NCBI GenBank assembly: GCA_036004365.1
Contig: DASYRN010000195.1
Span: forward strand, 1-64,000
Source: DP-36 sp036004365
Lineage (GTDB): Bacteria; Desulfobacterota; Binatia; UBA9968
DNA length: 64,000 nt
Direction of reading: 5' to 3'
Positions 57,838 through 64,000 of the stretch are shown here, piece by piece. The position numbers and the translations under genes are program-made. The notes below the pieces were generated by a model. The model saw only the letters and a program-made list of their open reading frames with translations. It did not search any database and was not told where the DNA came from. The first letter of the stretch is position 1, and each line of letters begins with the position of its first letter.

Positions 57838-58302
57838 ATGGCCGGGGAGAGGAAATTCAAGGATCAAACATCGGCGCAAGAAGAGGTCGTCCGCAAATAC
57901 TTCCATCAAGTGCTTGACATGGGAAAGACAGAGCTCATTGAGGAGCTCTTTCATCCTCAGTGCGTCCTGCACCGACCTGGAGGAGACGTTGTGGGAATCG
58001 ACGGCGCTCGTGGCGTAGCGGAGCGGCGCAAGGAAACCTTTTCGCAGTTTCAAACGGAGATTCTCGATCTTTTTGGATCGGGAGACAGGTTGGTGGTGCG
58101 GCTGTTGCACCGTGGCGTGGGAGGCGGTAAATGGCGCTCCCGCCTGGGACATTACGACGTTACAGGCCGAGCGGTGAGCTGGAACGCGATCGCGATCTTT
58201 CGCTTTGAAGAAACCAAGATTATCGAGGAATGGGTTACCCGCGACGAGCTCGGGATGATTTTACAATTCGGGCTGCTCAAACCCGCTACCGACGCACGGT
58301 AG
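57838..58302 (+). CDS. SnoaL-like ester cyclase family protein
   Basis: About 154 residues with the SnoaL/NTF2 cone fold text: EEVVRKYFHQVLDMGKTELIEELFHPQCVLHRPGG at the start, RLVVRLLHRGV in the centre and GRAVSWNAIAIFRFEETKIIEEWVTRDELGMILQFGLL at the end. It could be an isomerase, hydratase or steroid/polyketide cyclase. I start it at ATG 57838 because the longer frame overlaps the divergent promoter region. The molybdenum hydroxylase gene follows after 33 bp. Confidence 0.83.
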   Translation: MAGERKFKDQTSAQEEVVRKYFHQVLDMGKTELIEELFHPQCVLHRPGGDVVGIDGARGVAERRKETFSQFQTEILDLFGSGDRLVVRLLHRGVGGGKWRSRLGHYDVTGRAVSWNAIAIFRFEETKIIEEWVTRDELGMILQFGLLKPATDAR

Positions 58303-58335
58303 CCAAGGTCGCCAGAAGTGTCTCATCAAAGCAGC

Positions 58336-60585
58336 ATGGCTGACTTTACAGTAGTCGGTGCCCCCGTTCTGCGGGCGGAAGGTCCGGACAAAGTCACCGG
58401 CCGCACTATCTACGCCGCCGACGTTAACCTACCTGGCCTGCTCTGGGGCAAGATCATCCGCAGTCCCTACCCCCACGCTCGTATCCTCCGCATCGACACC
58501 TCCAAAGCCCGGCAAGTCCCGGGCGTGAGAGCCGTCATTACCGGCCCGGAGATCCGAGGCCACTTCATGGGCAAAATGATCCGCGACATGCCCGTCCTCT
58601 GCTGGGATGTGGCGCGCTTCGTCGGGGATAGGGTGGCGGCCGTGGCTGCCGAAACACTCGAAGCCGCCGAAGAGGCCTTGAACCTTGTCTACGTGGAGTA
58701 CGATCAACTGCCGTCGGTCTTCGATCCGCTCGAGGCGATGCAACCTGACGCTCCGCGCATCCACGAAGACGTCGCAGGTTACGACGGCGCACCTGAAGAG
58801 CGGCTGGCCCTGGATGTGCACAACGGCCTGACCCGCCTGGCGTGGCGCAAGGGCGACTTAGAGCGGGGCTTTCGCGAAGCGGACTTGGTGTTGGAGCATA
58901 CCTTTCGTATCCCTGGTCGTCACCAGGGTTACCTTGAGCCTCACGCGGGCGTGGTTGCAATTGAACCTGATGGCCGCATCCAAGTATGGGCATCTGTCAA
59001 GAATCCTTTCGGCATTCGCACACAGCTGGCCAAAGCGATAGGGGAGCCTGAAGAGCGAATCCGCGTCAACGTGGTCAACGTGGGCGGAGAGTTCGGCGGC
59101 AAAGGTGACGCTTTTGATCTACCCGTTGCGTACTTCCTCGCTCGGCAGTCGGGACGGCCGGTGAAGATCGTCATGACCTACGCCGAGGAGCTGACCGCGA
59201 GCAATCCCGCTCATCCTACGGTTGTTACCTTGCGCAGCGGGGTGAAGCGAGACGGCCGCATCGTGGCCCGATATTTCAGGGCGATCCATGCGAGCGGCGC
59301 CTATGGCGCGCTTAAGGCCAATGCCTCTCTAGCTACCTGGCATTATGTCGGCGGCCCCTACAGGGTCGAGAATGGATTCTTCGAGTTTCTTCAGGTTTAC
59401 ACCAACACTGTCCCTGGAGGTTATTTCCGCAGTCCTGGGTCAGTGCCGACATTCTTCGCCCTGGAATCCCACACGGATATCCTCGCTCAGGAGTTGGGCA
59501 TGGACCCCGCCGAGTTCCGATTGAGGAACCTGATCGGCGAAGGAGAAGAAGACGCCATCGGCCAGCGGCTCCGCAGCGTCCGATTCCGTGAAGTTCTTGA
59601 GGCGGCCTTGGATGCCGCGGGCTGGAAGCAGCCAAAGCCGCGTCGCAACTATGGCCGCGGTATCGCGCTTTACGGCCGTCACATCAGCGGCGGCGACACC
59701 GGGGTCATCCTTGCTGCAGAATCCGATGGCAGCTTTACCGTGATAAGCCCGACCTTCGACCAAGGCGCGGGCACCCATACGATCTTGCGGCAGCTTGTGG
59801 CTGAGGAAATGCGGGTCCCCGTCGAGCAGGTGCGGGTGATGGCTGGCGACACCGATATCGCTCCACGCGATAGCGGCGCCCGGGCAAGCAGAGTAACTTA
59901 CGTCGCCGGCCGCGCAACCGTTCGAGCTTGTGGCGAGATGCGGGCGCAGCTATTGGCTCAAGCTGCGCACCTGTTGGAGTGCCGCCCTGAGGAGATGGTC
60001 TTCCGCGACGCTAAGTTCTGGCTCCGGCATGATCCCAACCAACAGGTAAGCTTGAGGAGGGTGGTCGCCCGGGCTGGAGGTCGCCCAACCGTCACCATTC
60101 ATGAGGATCTTCCCCAGCCCGACGATGTAACCTACTTCTGTGCGCAGGCCGCTCAAGTTGAGGTCGACCCGGAGACGGGAAAGATGAAAATCAACCGGCT
60201 CGTTACCGCGCACGATGTGGGGACGATCATCAACCCCAACACCCATCAGGGGCAGATCGACGGCGGTGTGATCATGGGGTTAGGACAAGCTCTCATGGAA
60301 GAGCTGTTCATCGACGGCGGCAAGGTCATCAATGCCAACCTCGGGGACTACAAGCTTCCCACGGCCGCTGACGTCGCTGAGCTCAAAACCGTGCTCGTGC
60401 ACTCAAACGGCGGCTTGGCGCCGTTCGAAGCTAAGGCGATCGGCGAATTCGCTAACAACAGTGCTCCTGCCGCCATTGCTAACGCGGTGGCCGATGCGGT
60501 GGGAGCGCGTCTATTCGAGTTGCCCATTACCGCCGAAAAGATCTACCGGATTCTGAATGACAAAAGCGGTAGAGAAGGAAAATAA
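58336..60585 (+). CDS. Molybdopterin-binding subunit of a xanthine dehydrogenase-family enzyme
   Basis: About 749 residues, cytoplasmic (no Tat signal). The N-terminal VVGAPVLRAEGPDKVTGRTIYAADV starts the a/b hammerhead domain; NVGGEFGGKGDAFDLPVAY, GGYFRSPGSVPTFFALESHTD and FEAKAIGEFANNSAPAAIANAVADAV are the cofactor-binding parts, with the last containing the region of the catalytic Glu. The 2Fe-2S and FAD subunits are not next to it, so it must assemble with subunits made elsewhere. An unusual feature is the lack of the usual GEPP in the last block (KAIGEFANNS). Substrate unknown. Confidence 0.88.
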   Translation: MADFTVVGAPVLRAEGPDKVTGRTIYAADVNLPGLLWGKIIRSPYPHARILRIDTSKARQVPGVRAVITGPEIRGHFMGKMIRDMPVLCWDVARFVGDRVAAVAAETLEAAEEALNLVYVEYDQLPSVFDPLEAMQPDAPRIHEDVAGYDGAPEERLALDVHNGLTRLAWRKGDLERGFREADLVLEHTFRIPGRHQGYLEPHAGVVAIEPDGRIQVWASVKNPFGIRTQLAKAIGEPEERIRVNVVNVGGEFGGKGDAFDLPVAYFLARQSGRPVKIVMTYAEELTASNPAHPTVVTLRSGVKRDGRIVARYFRAIHASGAYGALKANASLATWHYVGGPYRVENGFFEFLQVYTNTVPGGYFRSPGSVPTFFALESHTDILAQELGMDPAEFRLRNLIGEGEEDAIGQRLRSVRFREVLEAALDAAGWKQPKPRRNYGRGIALYGRHISGGDTGVILAAESDGSFTVISPTFDQGAGTHTILRQLVAEEMRVPVEQVRVMAGDTDIAPRDSGARASRVTYVAGRATVRACGEMRAQLLAQAAHLLECRPEEMVFRDAKFWLRHDPNQQVSLRRVVARAGGRPTVTIHEDLPQPDDVTYFCAQAAQVEVDPETGKMKINRLVTAHDVGTIINPNTHQGQIDGGVIMGLGQALMEELFIDGGKVINANLGDYKLPTAADVAELKTVLVHSNGGLAPFEAKAIGEFANNSAPAAIANAVADAVGARLFELPITAEKIYRILNDKSGREGK

Positions 60586-60587
60586 TG

Positions 60588-60974
60588 CTAGGATTCGAGA
60601 TCGGCGATTTCAAAAACCTTCTCTGCGATCTGGAGTCCCTCCCAGGCCGCAGGGAAGCCGGCGTAGGGTGCTATCTGGAGCAAGGTCTCGATGATCTCTT
60701 CGCGTGTCGCGCCATTTTTTAGAGCCATCCGGATGTTGAGCTCGAGTCCTTGAACGCGGCCGAGGGCGGCGAGTGCGGAGATGGTGCAGAGGCTCTTGAT
60801 CTTCAAGGGTAGCCCGCTTCTGGACCAGATCTCGCCGGCGAGGAACTCGACGACATAGCGCTCGAAATCCGGCGCGAGCCTTTGCCATCTCTTTCGCGTC
60901 TCCTCCGCTTTCTTTTCTCCTAACATTTGCTTTAGAAGTTTGAGTCCTCTCTGATATCGTTCTTCGATCTGCAT
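60588..60974 (-). CDS. Carboxymuconolactone decarboxylase-like protein
   Basis: A 128-residue helical protein of the CMD family: YQRGLKLLKQMLGEKKAEE at the start, FEYVVEFLAGEIWSR-like text, LCTISALAALGRVQGLELNIRMALKNGATREEIIETLLQIAPYAGFPAAWEGL. No CxxC, so it is of the decarboxylase type. It lies 10 bp after the SDR gene on the same strand and its stop nearly touches the hydroxylase gene's stop. It likely works with the SDR enzyme on the same compound. Confidence 0.88.
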   Translation of the reverse strand: MQIEERYQRGLKLLKQMLGEKKAEETRKRWQRLAPDFERYVVEFLAGEIWSRSGLPLKIKSLCTISALAALGRVQGLELNIRMALKNGATREEIIETLLQIAPYAGFPAAWEGLQIAEKVFEIADLES

Positions 60975-60984
60975 CTTGTTCTCC

Positions 60985-61764
60985 TTAGAGTTTGTAGCCG
61001 GAGCATACGTTGAAGACCTGGCCGGTGATGTTGTCCCCTTCCTTGGAAGCCAGAAACAGCGCCATCCGCGCGACGTCTTCTTCTTCGACCATCCTTCCGA
61101 GCGCGAGAGAGCGGAGATAATCTTCTTCGGTTTCGGCGATGGATTGGCTCCTGCTCCTCGCGCGCGCTTCGATGATCCGCTTCATCCTGTTTCCGGAGAC
61201 GGGCCCCGGCGCGATCGCGTTTACCCGGACGTTGTACGAGCCAACCTCGGCGGCAAGCGTGCGCGTAAGCGCGATCAAGCCGGCTTTGGAAACGGCGTAG
61301 GGAGAGCGCAACGGATAGGCTCGCTGGGCGGCGACCGAAGAGATGTTGATGATCTTTCCGCTCTTCCGCTCGATCATTCCAGGCATAACGGCCTTGCAGC
61401 AGAGAAATGAGCCGGTGAGATTCACCGCGATCTCTTCGTTCCACGCCTGCAAGCCAAGCTCAGCCACAGGAGCGGTGGTGGAACGAAAGACGGCAGCATT
61501 GTTGATCAGGAGATCGATTCGGCTAAAACTTTTTAACGAGGCTTTAATCGTGTCATCAACCTCGCGCTCGTTGGCCACGTCCACTTTGTGAACGACGCAG
61601 CGTCGAGAGAGCGCCTGAACCTCCTTTCGCACAAGCTCCAGCTCATCAGCTCTGGGCCCCAGAACCACCAGATCGGCTCCCTCCTGGGCAAAGAGAAGGC
61701 CGGTTTGCTTGCCGATCCCAGTTCCGCCTCCGGTAATGACGGCTATCTTGCCTTCGAGTCTCAT
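60985..61764 (-). CDS. Short-chain dehydrogenase/reductase (SDR)
   Basis: A 259-residue classical SDR: cofactor loop TGGGTGIG at residues 11-18, NNA near 88-90, and the catalytic Ser 143, Tyr 156 and Lys 160 (YAVSK). The C-terminal GQVFNVCSGYKL is a usual ending. The cofactor is uncertain because the second strand lacks a clear Asp or Arg. Substrates of such enzymes vary. It heads a unit with the decarboxylase-like gene. Confidence 0.9.
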   Translation of the reverse strand: MRLEGKIAVITGGGTGIGKQTGLLFAQEGADLVVLGPRADELELVRKEVQALSRRCVVHKVDVANEREVDDTIKASLKSFSRIDLLINNAAVFRSTTAPVAELGLQAWNEEIAVNLTGSFLCCKAVMPGMIERKSGKIINISSVAAQRAYPLRSPYAVSKAGLIALTRTLAAEVGSYNVRVNAIAPGPVSGNRMKRIIEARARSRSQSIAETEEDYLRSLALGRMVEEEDVARMALFLASKEGDNITGQVFNVCSGYKL

Positions 61765-61830
61765 CGATTCCTTTCTGAAACCTTTCTAATCAAGGATGAA
61801 AAGTCGATAGCGTATGTGGAATAAAGAAGC

Positions 61831-62538
61831 CTAGTGCAAAAGAGTCTGCGCCAAACGAAAGCCGTAGTCGGCATAGTTAAAGGTCGGAGGCAGAGAGCTT
61901 CTCGCGGCGCAGCGGCTGAATTTGATTCGGTGGCGCCACGAGCCTCCCCGTGAAGCGCGCCTCTGTCCGGAGGAGGGGCCCTGCGGATTTTTCTCCGGCG
62001 AATAGTGATAGTAACCGGAATCGTAGTAATCGCTGCACCACTCGTGAACCCCCCCGCTCATATCGTAGAGCTCGAAGTCGTTAGGCACATTGGCGCCTAC
62101 CCGCTGTGGCCCGCCGGTCTTCGGATCATAACCGAGGTAGGGCCTCTCCCAGGGCGGCTCATCGCCCCAGGGATAGAGAGAGCCCTCGCGCTGGCCCCGT
62201 GCCGCCCGCTCCCACTCAGCCTCGGTGGGGAGGCGGAACATTTTGCCCGTTCGCTTGCCTAGCCAGGCACAGTATGCCGTCGCATCGTTCCAACTGACGC
62301 CTACGACCGGCTGATCAGGATCTGAGAACATCGGATCGGACCAGAAAGGTGGAGTTGGGGCTTGGGTCTCCTCGACACAAATTCTGTACTCTCGGTTGGT
62401 GACAGGAAATCTCGCTAGGCCAAAGCCATCGAGCCATACTCGGTGACGGGGCGTCTCGTTTTCCTGTCCATTGTCGCTTCCCATCAAAAAGAAACCTTCA
62501 GGGACCACGACCATCTCAGGCCTCGATGCAAGAAGCAT
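61831..62538 (-). CDS. FGE-fold (SUMF1-type) protein without the active-site cysteine pair
   Basis: A 235-residue formylglycine-generating-enzyme fold: VVVPEGFFLMGSDNGQENETPRHRVWLDGF, PVVGVSWNDATAYCAWLGKRTGKMFRLPTEAEWERAARG, YDMSGGVHEWCSDYYDS, and RRASRGGSWRHRIKFSRCAARS. True FGE needs two active-site cysteines in a SYC-type motif near the C terminus; here only one Cys (SRCAARS) is present, so it is probably another branch of the fold, such as a NirV- or lectin-like protein. There is no sulfatase gene nearby. Short upstream leader, no ribosome site. Confidence 0.83.
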   Translation of the reverse strand: MLLASRPEMVVVPEGFFLMGSDNGQENETPRHRVWLDGFGLARFPVTNREYRICVEETQAPTPPFWSDPMFSDPDQPVVGVSWNDATAYCAWLGKRTGKMFRLPTEAEWERAARGQREGSLYPWGDEPPWERPYLGYDPKTGGPQRVGANVPNDFELYDMSGGVHEWCSDYYDSGYYHYSPEKNPQGPSSGQRRASRGGSWRHRIKFSRCAARSSLPPTFNYADYGFRLAQTLLH

Positions 62539-62671
62539 GATAAGGGGAAGTTATGGCAGCTGAAAAGGAGATGTCAAGCGAGATACGAGACATGACATGG
62601 AGCCGCAACGGCATTGATTCTCAAAGAGAGCCTATCTATTGTGGTCGGTGAACCGAGTGGTAGGAGACGCC

Positions 62672-63634
62672 ATGAACGTTTTGATCACGGGTGGGACTGG
62701 AGTCAATGGCGCGGCAACCGCGCGGCTTCTTGTGTCGGAGAAGATTCGCCCGGTCCTCCTAGATAACCGGGCGGACATCTCGTTGATCAGGGATATCCGA
62801 GATCATGTGGAGTTGGTGGAAGGAGACGTTCTATCTCCTGAATTGCTGGCGCAAGTCGTCAAGGACTACCGTGTTACCCACATCGCCCACCTTGCAGCTC
62901 TTATGCCCGGTCCGGCGGAAGCAAATCCTCGGCTCGCGGTTAGAGTGAGCATAGATGGAACCGTTAATGTCCTGGAGACCGCGCGCTCCTGCGGGATCCA
63001 CCGCGTTGTTTTTACTAGCTCCAAGGCCGTATACGGGGAGTTTTTGGGAAAGTTTGGTCCTCCTGATTTTATTCCCGTGGCCGAGGATCATCCGACAAAT
63101 CCCGCCGATCTTTACGGCGTCATCAAAGTCTGCTGCGAGGATATAGGCAGTTACTCCCGGACTAGGTATGGTGTTGAATTTGTCGCGCTGCGCTTCTCCA
63201 CGATCTATGGACCGGGCAAGGAGGCGCGCCACGGGGCCTATTCCTTCTACGGGCAACTGATCGAAAAAGTCATGTCCGGGGAGGAAGTGCGTCTCGCCGA
63301 AGGAGGCGACCAGCTCAACGACACGGTCTATGTCGGCGATGTGGCGAGGGCCATCCTGTGCGCGCTTCGGGCGGAAGGGTTGAAGCAATGGGTTTTTAAT
63401 ATCGGATCGGGCAAAGGCTCCACGCCACGGGAATTCGGCAGGGTATTAAAAGACATGTTTCCTGAGTCCAAGCTGGAGATGGGACCCGGTCAAAGCAGCT
63501 TGGGAAGGACCAAGCAAAGCTACTGTATTTTCGACATAGCGGCAGCCAGAGCGCATCTCGGTTATGACCCTCTCTACGATGTCGAAGGAGGCGTCCGCGA
63601 CTATGTACAGACCATAAGACGATTGCGCGGCTAG
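62672..63634 (+). CDS. NAD-dependent epimerase/dehydratase
   Basis: About 320 residues of the extended SDR family. ITGGTGVNGAATARLL at residues 5-20 is the NAD loop, VFTSSKAVYGEF holds the Ser/Thr position, and YGVIK (Tyr 148, Lys 152) completes the active site. Substrate-binding RYGVEFVALRFSTIYGPGKEARHGAYSFYGQLIEKVMSGEEVRLAEGGDQLNDTVYVGDVARAI is typical for nucleotide-sugar or related epimerases. AGGAGACGCC precedes ATG 62672. It is convergent with the last gene. Confidence 0.88.
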   Translation: MNVLITGGTGVNGAATARLLVSEKIRPVLLDNRADISLIRDIRDHVELVEGDVLSPELLAQVVKDYRVTHIAHLAALMPGPAEANPRLAVRVSIDGTVNVLETARSCGIHRVVFTSSKAVYGEFLGKFGPPDFIPVAEDHPTNPADLYGVIKVCCEDIGSYSRTRYGVEFVALRFSTIYGPGKEARHGAYSFYGQLIEKVMSGEEVRLAEGGDQLNDTVYVGDVARAILCALRAEGLKQWVFNIGSGKGSTPREFGRVLKDMFPESKLEMGPGQSSLGRTKQSYCIFDIAAARAHLGYDPLYDVEGGVRDYVQTIRRLRG

Positions 63635-63637
63635 GAT

Positions 63638-64000
63638 CTAAGTCGCTGAATCGCTCTGGCCTTTTGCTATTTCGACCAGCTCCTTGAGTTTTTCCAAATA
63701 CCTTCTTGCGTTTGGCTTACCAAAGCGGAGGATGACGTAAATCAACATCCGAAATAAAATATTGATTCCGGAAGTGTGGATCTCGATTCTTTGCTCTAGA
63801 AAGGTCCCGCCATCGTTTTGACTCAGCTCGTAGACTTCATCGACGTAACCGTCTCGAGGCAGTCTGCCTTCGCTGTGACGGATGACGAGTTTCTCGGGTC
63901 TTCGGTATTCTGTGACTCGCGCCAGAAAGGTACTCTGTTTTTTTCCCATGACATAGGTGATGCGATATTGATAACCTATGGATTGCTCACCCCAGGAGAT
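63638..64000 (-). CDS. SRPBCC-fold protein (5' partial at the window edge)
   Basis: The frame is open to base 64000, so the start lies outside the window; an internal ATG at 63949 is probably not the true start. The visible part is an SRPBCC (Bet v 1/polyketide cyclase) domain: GEQSIGYQYRITYVMGKKQS, YRRPEKLVIRHSEGRLPRD, YELSQNDGGTFLEQRIEIH, and a C-terminal helix with an amphipathic segment (ILFRMLIYVILRFGKPNARRYLEKLKELVEIA). Such domains bind small hydrophobic ligands. Convergent with the epimerase, with only three bases between stops. Confidence 0.75.
   Translation of the reverse strand: MSWGEQSIGYQYRITYVMGKKQSTFLARVTEYRRPEKLVIRHSEGRLPRDGYVDEVYELSQNDGGTFLEQRIEIHTSGINILFRMLIYVILRFGKPNARRYLEKLKELVEIAKGQSDSAT

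Noticed and set aside
1..64000. CRISPR array, prophage, insertion sequence or toxin-antitoxin pair
   Set aside because: No evenly spaced repeats, phage genes, transposase or integrase, or recognisable toxin-antitoxin genes were found on either strand.

Overview
The window reads as a chromosome segment of an uncultured, free-living (probably soil or sediment) bacterium of the broad NC10/Tectomicrobia/Binatota/deltaproteobacterial type. This placement is an inference from gene content: a bacterial coenzyme F420 operon, several solute-binding proteins without their transporters, two molybdenum hydroxylase large subunits, a sulfite dehydrogenase pair, amidohydrolases, a luciferase-like oxidoreductase and the tail of a peptide or polyketide synthetase. 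No rRNA, CRISPR array, prophage, transposase or integrase was seen. The one RNA gene found with certainty is a tRNA-Leu(CAA).

Layout. Bases 1-6.9 kb hold a synthetase tail and a minus-strand run: a lone secretin-type domain, an ABC metal permease with its binding protein but no ATPase, an acetamidase/formamidase-like protein, a solute-binding protein and an amidohydrolase. Bases 7.1-11.4 kb are a tight F420 operon (cofG, cofD, cofC, cofE, npdG), without cofH. Bases 11.5-15.7 kb form a copper/redox envelope cluster: LVIVD-repeat protein, frameshifted rhodanese, CopC, and a CopD-cytochrome c-redoxin fusion. Bases 15.7-23.2 kb carry housekeeping genes including DNA polymerase I, and the tRNA. 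Bases 23.3-39 kb carry catabolic and redox genes: ornithine cyclodeaminase-like, binding protein, hydrolase, IorAB-type molybdenum hydroxylase, SorAB-like sulfite dehydrogenase, DUF6282 protein, luciferase-like oxidoreductase and a Cys-type hydrolase. Bases 40-45 kb are an area of gene decay with broken sensor kinases. Bases 45.9-48 kb are a minus-strand island of small envelope proteins, including a tandem DUF1328 pair. Bases 48.3-54.9 kb are transport and hydrolase genes, and 55-64 kb are mixed redox genes, mostly short or single-gene units.

Notable signals. Four genes or operons far apart share the same promoter layout, TTGACG-18 nt-TATTTT, at 24495, 28240, 48277 and 50550. The leader of the molybdenum hydroxylase operon contains a long nested hairpin and a 12-bp palindrome. 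A three-hairpin element ending in an intrinsic terminator lies at about 40.0-40.15 kb. At least five genes are interrupted by single-base frameshifts, two of them in poly-A runs, and one kinase is more deeply decayed. Whether the single-base shifts are sequencing errors, real lesions or slippage sites cannot be decided from the sequence alone.
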